Counted from the stretch's first letter, positions 16,945 to 25,590 are shown. The stretch: 64,000 nt of DNA from Brevibacillus_H ginsengisoli (GCF_050113715.1 NZ_JBNJQR010000013.1:1-64000), one strand, 5' to 3'. Numbers and translations are program-made. The notes: generated from the sequence alone by a model not told the origin.

Positions 16945-17070
16945 ATGCCGCAGTGGATGCGCAAACAGCTTCAGCGCGCCTTCTTTGGCAAGGATGTTCG
17001 TCAAATCCGCTTACTTAACAGTTGCTGGTTCTTATACTTAGAAAAGCACAGTAGCCGTCCACAAGACTAG
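16945..17070 (+). CDS. cmpA: Cortex morphogenetic protein CmpA
   Basis: A 41-residue protein whose start (MPQWMRKQLQRAFFGKD) and middle (QIRLLNSCWFLYLEKH) match the short CmpA of Bacillus. CmpA is a sporulation quality-control factor that acts with ClpXP on SpoIVA and delays cortex assembly until the coat is properly begun. AGGAGG stands 8 bases before the ATG. The position between the sprT-like gene and tex is the same as in B. subtilis. The last codons lie in the terminator stem. Confidence 0.9.
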   Translation: MPQWMRKQLQRAFFGKDVRQIRLLNSCWFLYLEKHSSRPQD

Positions 17071-17085
17071 GACGGCTACTTTTTT
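17050..17085 (+). terminator. cmpA terminator overlapping its 3' end
   Basis: AGTAGCCGTCC (17050-17060) pairs with GGACGGCTACT (17070-17080), and T residues follow. The stem starts inside cmpA and the stop codon is at the end of the loop, so the terminator includes coding sequence. Confidence 0.85.
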
Positions 17086-17134
17086 GTGTGAGGCCCCGAC
17101 AAGGCGCAAGCGTTGGTACAGCCTGGTCGGTAGT

Positions 17135-19300
17135 TTACTCCTGTTTCTCAGGCGGAATCATCGTGAGTCCGACACGTTGTCTTTTCTCATCGATTTCAAC
17201 AACCCAAACATCGACAATCTCACCAACGGAGACGACATCAAGCGGATGCTTCACAAATCCTTTGCGAAGCTGCGAAATGTGCACCAATCCGTCATTTTTC
17301 AATCCGATATCCACAAACGCGCCAAAGTCCACCACATTACGCACCGTTCCCTGAAGCTTCATGCCTTTGACCAAATCCGTCAGCTTCAGGACATCGGTAT
17401 GCAACAATGGTTTCGGCAACTCGTCACGAGGGTCGCGTCCCGGTCGAAGCAAGCTGTCTACAATGTCTTTTAGCGTAGGTTCGCCAATGTTCATTTTCTC
17501 TGCTGTCTCGCTAAGATTGATCCGCGACAAGCTTTCTTTGCACGCTTCTGTTCCGATCTCTTCCGGACGAATGCCTAGCTCGTTTAAAAGCTGCTTGGTC
17601 GCATCATAAGATTCAGGGTGAATAGGCGTTTTGTCTAACGGATTCTCTCCATCGACAATCCGCAGGAACCCGATACATTGTTCATAGGTTTTGGCTCCAA
17701 GGCGAGGAACCTTTTTCAATTGCTGGCGGCTGCTGAATTTGCCCAGCTCTTCCCGTTGCTTCACGATATTCGTCGCTACTTGTTTGCTAATACCTGAAAC
17801 ATACCGCAACAGTGAAGCGGATGCTGTATTCACGTCCACTCCCACGTGGTTAACGGCTGATTCTACCACGAACTGCAAACTGTCAGACAGCTTCGACTGA
17901 GAGACATCATGCTGATATTGTCCAACCCCGACGGATTTGGGATCGATTTTCACCAGTTCGGCCAACGGATCTTGCAGGCGTCTCGCAATGGAGATCGCGC
18001 TTCGCTCCGCTACGTCTAGCTCAGGGAACTCTTCCTTCGCCAGTGTGGAGGCGGAGTAAACGGATGCGCCGGCTTCATTCACGATGATGTAGAACACATC
18101 TCGCTTCACTTCCTTCAGCAAGTCGGCAATAAACTGTTCAGTCTCACGCGAAGCCGTTCCGTTCCCAATCGTAATCACTTCAATGTTAAAGGTCTCGATT
18201 AAATCTTTGATGCGAGCTTTGGCTTCTTCCACTTTATTGACAGGCGGTGTCGGGTAAATTACGGACACATGCAGCATTTTTCCCGTTTCATCCACGACAG
18301 CGAGCTTGCAGCCAGTTCGATAAGCAGGGTCGACCCCTAGCACCATTTTTCCTTTTAACGGCGGTTGTAACAAGAGATTCCGCAAGTTCTCGGAGAAAAT
18401 GTGAATTGCTCGCTCTTCCGCTACTTCAGTGAGATTGTTGCGAACCTCCCGTTCGATCGAAGGGGCGATCAGACGCTTGTAGCTGTCTTCTATCGTTGCT
18501 TCAAGAATGTCCTGCACCGAGGTTTGTTTGGTAATCACTCGCCGCTGTAAATAGCGATGAATATCATCGACAGGAGCCTCGATGGACACCTTGAGGATTC
18601 CTTCATTCTCTCCGCGGTTGATCGCCAGTACACGGTGCGGAACGATTTTTTTCAGCGGTTCGTTGTACGCGTAGTACATCTGATAGACGTTTTTGCCGTC
18701 CGCTTCCTGTTCCTTTTGTTCCGTGACCAGCATTCCTTTTTGGAATGTGGTCTCACGAATCCACTTGCGTATGTCAGCGTCGTCAGAAATCTGCTCAGCG
18801 ATGATATCCATGGCGCCTTGCAGAGCCTCTTCGGCTGTCTCTACCCCTTTTTCAGGGTTAATATATGTCTGGGCTTCCAGAGTAGGATCGCCTTGGACTG
18901 GCAAACTCATCAGGTACAGCGCAAGCGGTTCTAGTCCTTTTTCCTTGGCAACCGTTGCTCTTGTACGTCGCTTCTGGCGGTACGGACGATATAAATCCTC
19001 TACTTCCTGCAGCTTCGTTGCCGCCTGAATCGCTTGGGACAGTTCTTCCGTCAGCTTGCCTTGTTCCTCAATGAGACGTAGCACTTCATCTTTGCGTACA
19101 GTCAGATTGCGTAAGTAACGTACTCTCTCTTCCACTGTGCGGATTTGAGTCTCGTCTAGCTGCCCCGTCATTTCTTTGCGGTAACGCGCAATAAAAGGAA
19201 CAGTGTTTCCCTCATCCAATAAGTTGATCGTTTGCTCGACCTGATGCGGTTTGACCTGCAGCTCATGCGCAATCGTTAGCGTCATTTGTTTGATATCCAT
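17135..19300 (-). CDS. tex: Tex family RNA-binding transcription accessory protein
   Basis: Cytosolic 721-residue nucleic-acid-binding protein. In order it has the helical N-terminal Tex region (TVPFIARYRKEMTGQLDE), a YqgF-like fold (VLGVDPAYRTGCKLAVVD), and helix-hairpin-helix motifs around 500 to 560. At the end is an S1 domain (LQGTVRNVVDFGAFVDIGLKNDGLVHISQL). Tex proteins affect transcription and ribosome-related processes; the exact role is unsettled. AGGAGGAG precedes the ATG. It follows sigB in the same orientation, where B. subtilis has rsbX in between. Confidence 0.96.
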   Translation of the reverse strand: MDIKQMTLTIAHELQVKPHQVEQTINLLDEGNTVPFIARYRKEMTGQLDETQIRTVEERVRYLRNLTVRKDEVLRLIEEQGKLTEELSQAIQAATKLQEVEDLYRPYRQKRRTRATVAKEKGLEPLALYLMSLPVQGDPTLEAQTYINPEKGVETAEEALQGAMDIIAEQISDDADIRKWIRETTFQKGMLVTEQKEQEADGKNVYQMYYAYNEPLKKIVPHRVLAINRGENEGILKVSIEAPVDDIHRYLQRRVITKQTSVQDILEATIEDSYKRLIAPSIEREVRNNLTEVAEERAIHIFSENLRNLLLQPPLKGKMVLGVDPAYRTGCKLAVVDETGKMLHVSVIYPTPPVNKVEEAKARIKDLIETFNIEVITIGNGTASRETEQFIADLLKEVKRDVFYIIVNEAGASVYSASTLAKEEFPELDVAERSAISIARRLQDPLAELVKIDPKSVGVGQYQHDVSQSKLSDSLQFVVESAVNHVGVDVNTASASLLRYVSGISKQVATNIVKQREELGKFSSRQQLKKVPRLGAKTYEQCIGFLRIVDGENPLDKTPIHPESYDATKQLLNELGIRPEEIGTEACKESLSRINLSETAEKMNIGEPTLKDIVDSLLRPGRDPRDELPKPLLHTDVLKLTDLVKGMKLQGTVRNVVDFGAFVDIGLKNDGLVHISQLRKGFVKHPLDVVSVGEIVDVWVVEIDEKRQRVGLTMIPPEKQE

Positions 19301-19420
19301 CCGCTACTCCTCCTGATCCAACTTAAGCTCCAATCATTGTACCACAAATTAGGGAATCTCATTGGATGTCGGGCGGACAAAACCAGCAGGCCGTTGTGCA
19401 TTGGGTGGGTGGCTCTATTA

Positions 19421-19449
19421 AAAAAAGCCGCCGAATAATCGACCGCTTT
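19421..19449 (-). terminator. sigB operon terminator
   Basis: On the minus strand AAAGC-G-GTCG pairs with CGGC-G-GCTTT around ATTATT, with further T after the stem. It lies 44 bases after the sigB stop and separates the operon from tex. Confidence 0.65.
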
Positions 19450-19492
19450 GCTCCAATATTCAGGATTAAAATGAATAATATGATCCGCATGA

Positions 19493-20287
19493 TTACTTTT
19501 TTACGTTAATGGTTTCATCTAAACGTATCGCTTCTCGCAGCTTATGAAGCGCTCTTCGTTGCAGACGAGAGATGTGCATCTGAGAGATTCCCAAGACTTC
19601 TCCCGCTTGTTTTTGACTGAGATTTTCGTAAAAGGTTAGAGAAATGACCTTTTTTTCTCGCTCGGTCAAGACATGGAACAAGTTGGAGATTAACATCTCC
19701 TGATCGATCTTCTCATATCCGTTATCCGCTTGTCCGATCAAATCCAACAATGTAACGGTGTTGCCGTCCATTTCCGCTTCAATTTCACTGTCCATCGACA
19801 ATGAATGATAGTTGCGTCCCATCTCCAGGGTCTCCAGCACTTCCTCCTCGCTTACCTTGACAAAAGCGGCAATGTCCGCGATTTGTGGTGAGCGCTGGAG
19901 CTGTATGGTCAACTCATCGATCGCTTTCTTGATTCGAGGCCCCAATTCCTTAATGCGGCGGGGAACATGGACGCTCCATGTCTTATCTCGCATGTAGCGT
20001 TTAATCTCTCCCACAATGGTTGGAACGGCAAAGCTTTCAAAGCTTCTACCAAAAGAGGCGTCGTAACGCCTGAAAGCCGCCAATAGTCCAATCATCCCTA
20101 CCTGACGCAGATCCTCAACCATCTCATGTCTGCGAGCAAATCGACTTGCCAACGATTCTACCAAGTCCCGGTAATAAAGGACCAATTCGGTTTGAATTTC
20201 GGGCGTGGGATTTTCTTTTAACTGTTCAATCAGCGCGTAGGCATCTTCTTTACTCAGTCCGTGTCTGCGAGGATTCGTTGTCAACAT
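19493..20287 (-). CDS. sigB: RNA polymerase sigma-B factor
   Basis: General-stress sigma factor of 264 residues. Region 2 has EDLRQVGMIGLLAAFRRYD, then FAVPTIVGEIKRYMRDKTWS and VHVPRRIKELGPRIKKA. Region 4 ends in LGISQMHISRLQRRALHKLR. These closely match SigB rather than SigF or SigG. I take the ATG at 20287, which GAGGTG precedes; a start at 20326 would add 13 residues within rsbW. It overlaps the rsbW 3' end. RsbW is expected to hold it inactive. No rsbX follows. Confidence 0.95.
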   Translation of the reverse strand: MLTTNPRRHGLSKEDAYALIEQLKENPTPEIQTELVLYYRDLVESLASRFARRHEMVEDLRQVGMIGLLAAFRRYDASFGRSFESFAVPTIVGEIKRYMRDKTWSVHVPRRIKELGPRIKKAIDELTIQLQRSPQIADIAAFVKVSEEEVLETLEMGRNYHSLSMDSEIEAEMDGNTVTLLDLIGQADNGYEKIDQEMLISNLFHVLTEREKKVISLTFYENLSQKQAGEVLGISQMHISRLQRRALHKLREAIRLDETINVKK

Positions 20288-20735
20288 AAGCCACCTCATC
20301 CCGCTGCACATATTTGACCATTTCAATCAGGATACCATCATCTGATCTGATTTCTACTTGATCCATCAGTGTATGAATCAAATAAAGCCCCAAACCGCCT
20401 TCCGTAAGTTCTTCAAGCTCTTTTGTCGGATCGAGCGGAGCCATTTTAATTTGAGAAGCATCAAAACTTTTTCCTTTGTCCGATACTTGAACCACCAGAC
20501 GGTCCTCGTGAAGCGTACTTGTGATGGTGAATGTGCCGGTTTGTCCGCCTTCATAAGCATGCCGAACCGAATTCGTACACGCTTCGGCAACCGCCAACTT
20601 GATATCTTCTATCTCGTCATAAGCAAAGCCCATTCGATTAGCCACACCTGACATGAGTAAACGAGCGATTCCGATAAACTCTACATCAGCGGGCAATGTC
20701 AGTTCGATTACTTTGTCTGCATGTTGTTCGCTCAT
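20250..20735 (-). CDS. rsbW: Anti-sigma-B factor and RsbV kinase RsbW
   Basis: GHKL-fold serine kinase of 161 residues that binds SigB and phosphorylates RsbV. The N box (IKLAVAEACTNSVRHAY) and the later DKGKSFD and LTEGGLGLYLIHTLMD motifs are intact. It overlaps rsbV by an ATGA and sigB at the other end, so partner proteins are made in close ratio. Confidence 0.95.
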   Translation of the reverse strand: MSEQHADKVIELTLPADVEFIGIARLLMSGVANRMGFAYDEIEDIKLAVAEACTNSVRHAYEGGQTGTFTITSTLHEDRLVVQVSDKGKSFDASQIKMAPLDPTKELEELTEGGLGLYLIHTLMDQVEIRSDDGILIEMVKYVQRDEVAYVDNESSQTRTE

Positions 20736-21103
20736 TTTGGCTTCTCTCCTTGCAACGGTTTAATCGTCACGACCTCAGTAAGCCCAGTAATTCTGAATAA
20801 GCGTTCAATCCGCGGAGGCACATTCTCCAAAACAAGCTGCAGGCCTTTCGCCTTGCAGGTTTTTAAGGCGCCGATGATGACTCCTACCCCCGTACTGTCC
20901 ATATAGATAACCTCGGTTAAATCAAGAACAACCACCTGGACGTCCGCTTGCTGCATCAGTGATACCAATGATTCTTTCAATTGGGGTGCCGTAAAAGCGT
21001 CTACCTCCCCACCTGCAAACAATACATCCTGTCCCTTGTCATTTCTCTTGGTTCGAAGTGACAAATTCAATTCCGTTCCCCCCATAAGTTCTACAGAAGT
21101 CAA
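20732..21103 (-). CDS. rsbV: Anti-anti-sigma factor RsbV
   Basis: STAS-domain protein that frees SigB by binding RsbW when its serine is not phosphorylated. The site is Ser70 in IYMDSTGVGVIIG, counted from the TTG at 21103. Other starts are possible: ATG at codon 7, or TTG at codon 12 behind GGGGGGA, which would give about 112 residues, closer to the usual length. It lies between rsbU and rsbW and overlaps rsbW. Confidence 0.93.
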   Translation of the reverse strand: MTSVELMGGTELNLSLRTKRNDKGQDVLFAGGEVDAFTAPQLKESLVSLMQQADVQVVVLDLTEVIYMDSTGVGVIIGALKTCKAKGLQLVLENVPPRIERLFRITGLTEVVTIKPLQGEKPK

Positions 21104-21132
21104 CCTACTCCCATATGTAATCGTATCTTCTT

Positions 21133-22137
21133 CTATGGTTGCCTACGTAGTACCAGCATTGTATAGTCGTCAGGTAGATCAAAGTTGGAAATTTGCAGTA
21201 ATCGATGATACAGATCATCCACAATCTGTTGGGCCGTACTCCCCACCTTCCTCCTGATTAAGTGGATCAGGTCCTCTCTTTGCATAAAGGTGTCCCCTAT
21301 TTTTCTTTCGGTTACTCCATCGGTCAAAAGGATGACCATATCGCCAGGATTCAGTTCAATCAGATATTCCTGGTAGGTTACATCTTCGGCAATCCCCAGC
21401 GCCATGCCCTGACCTTCCAGATCGTAAAAGGCATCTTCTGCGGCGCGGTAAATAAAGCCTGGCTCGTGACCTGCGACAGAGTAATGAAACTGATGTTTAT
21501 CTTGTTCATATCGACCAAACAACATGGTAATAAACATACTGGGGTCAATATTTTTTCCTACAGCATTGTTCAGATAACGAAGCATCAGTCGTGGGGTGAT
21601 CTGGGCGACCGTCATGCTGTCCATCCCATATTTGATCATCGACATGCAGAGCGCGGCAGGTACTCCCTTCCCTACAATATCCGCTATGGCGACACTGAAA
21701 TCACCATTCATGTGCTGATAGAAATTATAGTAATCTCCACTCATTCTCTTGGCCGGGACACTGATGATGCCGACTTCCAATTGAGGAACGGACGGTAGCC
21801 AATCAGTCAAGAAGGTCTGTTGCATGGTCGCCGCAACTTCTATCTCTTGCTCCAGCTGTCTCTGCTTATGGCGAAGAGAGTGAAATTCGCGGAAAGCATT
21901 CCCGTATTCCATCATCACTTCCATTAACAACTGAAAGGAATCCCGAACAAATTCAGGCAGCTCTTTTACTTGTTGAAGCGCCTGCAAGTGCAGATCCACT
22001 ACGTTTTCAGGAGCAACGCCATGAGTAAAAAACCACTTGCTCAATTGCTGTCCAAAGTATAGCTGGTCTTCTCCTCGACCCTCCAAGTACGCGCGCAAGA
22101 GTTCCTCGTACTGTTTCTCCAACTGCTGCTGGACCAT
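21133..22137 (-). CDS. rsbU: Phosphoserine phosphatase RsbU
   Basis: PP2C-type phosphatase of 334 residues that removes the phosphate from RsbV after activation by RsbT. The N-terminal RsbT-binding helical domain (about 1-85) is present. A short coiled linker (HKQRQLEQEIEVAATMQQTFL) leads to the catalytic domain with RMSGDYYNF, VAIADIVGKGVPAAL and VILLTDGVTER. The start is the ATG at 22137, overlapping the rsbT stop as TAATG. Having this N-terminal domain separates it from RsbP-type phosphatases. Confidence 0.95.
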   Translation of the reverse strand: MVQQQLEKQYEELLRAYLEGRGEDQLYFGQQLSKWFFTHGVAPENVVDLHLQALQQVKELPEFVRDSFQLLMEVMMEYGNAFREFHSLRHKQRQLEQEIEVAATMQQTFLTDWLPSVPQLEVGIISVPAKRMSGDYYNFYQHMNGDFSVAIADIVGKGVPAALCMSMIKYGMDSMTVAQITPRLMLRYLNNAVGKNIDPSMFITMLFGRYEQDKHQFHYSVAGHEPGFIYRAAEDAFYDLEGQGMALGIAEDVTYQEYLIELNPGDMVILLTDGVTERKIGDTFMQREDLIHLIRRKVGSTAQQIVDDLYHRLLQISNFDLPDDYTMLVLRRQP

Positions 22138-22544
22138 TAATTCGGCTCCCTCCTCCATTTCACAACTGATACATAGGTTCCTTGAAGGATATTCTCTATA
22201 GTAAATTCGTCCATTAATCGTTTCACACCCGGAAGTCCGGCACCCAAACCTCCTGAAGTTGAAAAACCATCCTCCATCGCTCTACGGATATCTGGAATCC
22301 CCGGACCTCGATCCTTCGCCTGTATACGAAGGCCCAACATTCCTTCTCGCTCAATCGTATCAATGGTAATCGTCCCCACGTAGGCATAGAGAAAAATATT
22401 CCGCGCCAGCTCCGAGATTACCGTCGCAATCCGAGATTGTTCAATATTGCCGAACGCAAAATCCTTTGCGATCGATCTGCCAATATGCCGTGCAGTGACA
22501 ATATCTTGTTCTGTATGAATCTGTAAGCATACTGGCATGTCCAT
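22137..22544 (-). CDS. rsbT: Switch kinase RsbT
   Basis: GHKL serine kinase that in B. subtilis is held in the stressosome by RsbR and RsbS, and on release activates RsbU. The motifs ATVISELARNIFLYA, DRGPGIPDI and GFSTSGGLGAGLPGVKRLMDEF are intact. I use the ATG at 22544 (135 residues) behind AAGGGAG; the next codon but one, also ATG, is an alternative. It is the first gene of this rsb operon: no rsbR or rsbS lies upstream, where ndoA and a terminator stand instead. Confidence 0.93.
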   Translation of the reverse strand: MDMPVCLQIHTEQDIVTARHIGRSIAKDFAFGNIEQSRIATVISELARNIFLYAYVGTITIDTIEREGMLGLRIQAKDRGPGIPDIRRAMEDGFSTSGGLGAGLPGVKRLMDEFTIENILQGTYVSVVKWRREPN

Positions 22545-22690
22545 CAAAGCGGGACTCCCTTCGCAAAGCAATGGAAAATAATGTCTAATTTTGTCTAAAA
22601 CTCTTTACGAGTAAAATTCGCTGCATCCATGCATAAATCCTGCCCCAACCCAGTAGAGTCATCCGTTTTCAATATAATTTACACAACAAA

Positions 22691-22720
22691 AAACCACCAG
22701 GGTCTCCGAGACTCGGGTGG
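22691..22720 (-). terminator. ndoA terminator
   Basis: CCACC and GTCTC segments pair with GAGAC and GGTGG around a small loop, and TTTTTTGTTGTG follows on the minus strand. It separates the toxin-antitoxin pair from rsbT. Confidence 0.7.
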
Positions 22721-22733
22721 CGACATATATCGT

Positions 22734-23084
22734 TTAAAAATCAATTAAGCCTAAACTGATTTGCAGGGACTCATTTACTCGTTCCATCATTTCATCATCC
22801 AAATGTGTAATCTTGTCAGTAAGACGCTGCTTATCAATCGTCCGAATCTGTTCCAAGAGAATGACGGAATCTCGATCAAAGCCATACATTTTCGCATTAA
22901 TCTCTACGTGCGTAGGAAGTTTCGCCTTTTGGATCTGAGCCGTGATGGCAGCGACGATTACCGTTGGGCTAAAACGGTTCCCTATATCATTTTGAATAAC
23001 TAAAACGGGTCTTACTCCCCCTTGTTCAGATCCAACAACCGGAGAGAGATCCGCAAAAAATACATCGCCACGTTTAACAATCAC
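22734..23084 (-). CDS. ndoA: MazF-family mRNA interferase EndoA
   Basis: Toxin of a type II toxin-antitoxin pair. It cleaves mRNA at short sequences, UACAU in B. subtilis. The 116 residues are full length: VKRGDVFFADLSPVVGSEQGG, RPVLVIQND, SPTVIVAAIT and LLEQIRTIDKQRL are all present, including the conserved Arg and Thr of the active site. The start is GTG at 23084. It lies 3 bases after its antitoxin. The order alr-ndoAI-ndoA is that of B. subtilis. Confidence 0.95.
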   Translation of the reverse strand: MIVKRGDVFFADLSPVVGSEQGGVRPVLVIQNDIGNRFSPTVIVAAITAQIQKAKLPTHVEINAKMYGFDRDSVILLEQIRTIDKQRLTDKITHLDDEMMERVNESLQISLGLIDF

Positions 23085-23087
23085 CGG

Positions 23088-23366
23088 CTACACCCCGCTA
23101 ACTAAGCGGTCCAAAGTAAGGTCTGCTTCTTCTTCAGCGCCAAATGCCTCCGATGCCATGTTTAAATTAATCTTAGCCATTTCCATATAGCCTTTTTGCA
23201 TGGTTTCTCGAATGAAACGCTTTTTACGCTCTTTGAGATACAAGCTCATGGCTTGACGAATTAATTCACTTCGGTTTGATTTTTCTTTTTCAACCACGCC
23301 GTCCACTTCTTGTAACAAATGTTGTGGCAGACTAATCATGATTCGCTTTGTATTTGTCTTTGACAA
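23088..23366 (-). CDS. ndoAI: Antitoxin EndoAI (MazE-like, ribbon-helix-helix)
   Basis: DNA-binding antitoxin of 92 residues. The N-terminal ribbon-helix-helix reads TKRIMISLPQHLLQEVDGVV...NRSELIRQAM. The C-terminal toxin-binding part has GYMEMAKINLNMASEAFGAEEEAD, nearly as in B. subtilis EndoAI. I start at TTG 23366, with GGAGGTG 7 bases upstream, which gives the usual length; a longer ATG start at 23393 would add nine residues. It probably represses its own operon. Confidence 0.92.
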   Translation of the reverse strand: MSKTNTKRIMISLPQHLLQEVDGVVEKEKSNRSELIRQAMSLYLKERKKRFIRETMQKGYMEMAKINLNMASEAFGAEEEADLTLDRLVSGV

Positions 23367-23575
23367 GACAATCCACCTCCAGCCGCTGACCATAACAACC
23401 TTAATTAGAAGTTCGACCGTTTTCCATTCATAACAATACCATTATGTCGAACCAGCTTCAAAAATATACCTATATCCGTAAAAAGTAGCGATAATTTGTC
23501 TGTTTGTGTGGAGTTCTAACTAAAATTTATTCGTGCTTATCACCAAAAATCCTGCAAAAGAAAAAGTGTAACATA

Positions 23576-24760
23576 TTAACACTTGCATTGAGTTCTTTGG
23601 TAAATTTCAACAATCCGTCCGTCACGAAGATAGACTCGCGGCATCCGGGCATTCAGCATGCAGGCTACCTCGTAGTTGATCGTACCAAGAAGCTGTGCCA
23701 CTTCATCAAGCGAGACCTCCTCATCGCCCTGTTTTCCATACACGACGACCTCGTCACCAACCTCTGCTTCATTATCTTCCAGTCTGACCATCATTTGATC
23801 CATGCAAACATTGCCGACGACAGAAGCTCTCTGTCCGTTATGAAGCACCGTTCCACGGTTGGACAGATTCCGCGAAAAACCATCCGCATATCCAATTGGA
23901 AGTGTCGCAATCAATTCGTTGGAACCCGCCGTATAGGTTGCTCCGTAGCTGACCGTATACGGATAAGGCATCCGTTTCAAGTGAGTAATTCGTGTTTTAA
24001 GACTCAAGGCGCTATGAAGCTCGATGATCCCTAATCGCTTGATGTGGGCAGAAGGATACAATCCGTATAAACCTATTCCGAAACGCACGAGATCATACCC
24101 CCATTCTGGAAAAGCAATGGCTGCCGCCGAATTGCAGCAGTGAACCCGAGGCAAGGAATAACCGGCATCTCTCAACACGGATAACATTTCTTGAAAGCGA
24201 TCGTGCTGTGCTCGGACATGAGTAAGATCCTCTTCATCCGCACAGGCAAAATGCGTAAAAATTCCAGACCATTGAAGAAGTGGCGATTGCTGAAGAAGTT
24301 CGACAATTGCGAGCAAATCCTCCGTCTCTCGGATTCCGATCCGTCCCATTCCCGTATCCAGCTTTAAATGAATACGCAAATCAGGTAAATCCGATGATTC
24401 CTGTTGGCAAATCTCAGACGCCTGTCGAATCCACTCCGAATGATAGACCGTCAGCTGTACATCGTGTTTTCTTGCTTGACGAATCGAGTCGATCGGCGTA
24501 TACCCGAGAACCAGTATCGGTGCCGTGATCCCGGCGTTTCGAAGCAAAATAGCCTCATCTATCATGGCTACCGCCAATTCACTAGCACCTGCCGCTAACG
24601 CTTCCCGAGCAACCTGAACAGCTCCATGACCATACCCATCCGCTTTGACGACTGCCATAATCGCTGTTTTTTCTGAAAGATGGTTTCTCAGTGACGTAAC
24701 ATTTGCTCGAATTGCGTCCAAATCAATTTCGATCCAAGTATCTCGACAATAAGTCTTCAT
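23576..24760 (-). CDS. alr: Alanine racemase
   Basis: PLP enzyme converting L-alanine to D-alanine for peptidoglycan. The 394 residues contain Lys39 in AVVKADGYGHGAVQ (PLP Schiff base) and the catalytic Tyr segment VSYGATYTAG near 265, followed by LPIGYADGFSR. The C-terminal beta domain with VCMDQMMVRL is complete. GAGG precedes the ATG. The upstream leader carries a short tandem repeat. It stands before ndoAI-ndoA as in B. subtilis. Confidence 0.97.
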   Translation of the reverse strand: MKTYCRDTWIEIDLDAIRANVTSLRNHLSEKTAIMAVVKADGYGHGAVQVAREALAAGASELAVAMIDEAILLRNAGITAPILVLGYTPIDSIRQARKHDVQLTVYHSEWIRQASEICQQESSDLPDLRIHLKLDTGMGRIGIRETEDLLAIVELLQQSPLLQWSGIFTHFACADEEDLTHVRAQHDRFQEMLSVLRDAGYSLPRVHCCNSAAAIAFPEWGYDLVRFGIGLYGLYPSAHIKRLGIIELHSALSLKTRITHLKRMPYPYTVSYGATYTAGSNELIATLPIGYADGFSRNLSNRGTVLHNGQRASVVGNVCMDQMMVRLEDNEAEVGDEVVVYGKQGDEEVSLDEVAQLLGTINYEVACMLNARMPRVYLRDGRIVEIYQRTQCKC

Positions 24761-24779
24761 CTCTATCGCCTCGTTTTAA

Positions 24780-24817
24780 CGCTTTTTCACGCTTTTTCAC
24801 GCTTTTCTCACGCTTCA
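24780..24817. repeat. Short tandem repeat in the alr leader
   Basis: The unit CGCTTTTTCA is repeated in tandem: two exact copies, then CGCTTTTCTCA, then a partial CGCTTC. It lies 20-57 bases upstream of the alr start and could vary in copy number by slippage. Confidence 0.6.
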
Positions 24818-24847
24818 ATTCATTCAATCATTTATTGTTAGTTTCAT

Positions 24848-25288
24848 TTATCGCCTTTTTGATTTCTTTTGAAACAAAGCTAACCTCTCCTCTAAATGAG
24901 AAAGAAACTCACGGGAAACCATTAAGGATTCACGTTTGCCATTTAATTTATAGAAGTGGCGTCCCTGGATAAGCGGTTCCACTTGATCGAGTGAATAGGC
25001 CGTTTCTTTACCCGAAATGGAGACGATTAACTGTGTTTTAGTAAGGGTGTACCTGGGTCGCAGCACCATTTTGTAAAAAAACGGAGCTAATCCGACAACC
25101 GCAATCGCAATGGAAATCGCAATTACTTTAAACGTACCGCTTTTTGCATCTATAAAATTAGAGGCAAATAGCATGCCAAATAAAAAAAGGCAGGTCTCAA
25201 GGATTCGTAATTTCAGACTTTTCCGCATCAACAGATCGGAATAGCCTGATTCCGATTGAAAGAGTATTTCATCGTTGGATTTCTTCAT
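24848..25288 (-). CDS. Hypothetical membrane protein, 146 residues
   Basis: Not recognised. A cytosolic start (MKKSNDEILFQSESGYSD) is followed by two membrane segments (about 30-47 and 53-70). A soluble tail (YTLTKTQLIVSISGKETAYSLDQVEPLI) then ends in a basic KKSKRR. The tail resembles the bacterial PH-like domains found after two membrane helices, but the match is only by eye. It lies between the LolA-like gene and alr, an insertion relative to the B. subtilis order. Element copy B is just upstream. Confidence 0.65.
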   Translation of the reverse strand: MKKSNDEILFQSESGYSDLLMRKSLKLRILETCLFLFGMLFASNFIDAKSGTFKVIAISIAIAVVGLAPFFYKMVLRPRYTLTKTQLIVSISGKETAYSLDQVEPLIQGRHFYKLNGKRESLMVSREFLSHLEERLALFQKKSKRR

Positions 25289-25357
25289 TTGACTTCGGTC
25301 ACCTCACGTCTAGGCTATGACGTATCTTATCGCTTTTTGGGCGGGTGTGTCAATGTA

Positions 25358-25574
25358 AGAAAAGAGCATTGTCCCTTTTCGCTCTGTGGAGGTTCGCATA
25401 GAAGTTGGGAAGTCCGCTCTCTCTCTCCGAAAGGGAGCCGCCAAACGCTTCGCGCCCCTGCGGGGTTGGGTGGCGACTCTTTTCCCTTTCTCCTTTCTTT
25501 CGCTAAGCATCACCTCCAAGGAGACTGTGTTTCGACCCCCCGATGAGAGGGGGCAAGTGACAATGCTCTTTTCT
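25358..25574 (-). repeat. Structured nested inverted-repeat element, copy B
   Basis: A 217-bp copy of the element at 12771. The terminal repeat AGAAAAGAGCATTGTC (25358-25373) pairs perfectly with 25559-25574, although its inner half differs from copy A. The next stem is TGGAGGT/ACCTCCA, again altered on both sides relative to copy A. The third stem, GAGCCGCCA with TGGCGACTC, has one C-A mismatch on the plus strand that is a G-U pair on the minus strand. It fills the gap between the LolA-like gene and the 146-residue gene. Confidence 0.85.
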
Positions 25575-25590
25575 GTCGTTCGCTGAATGT

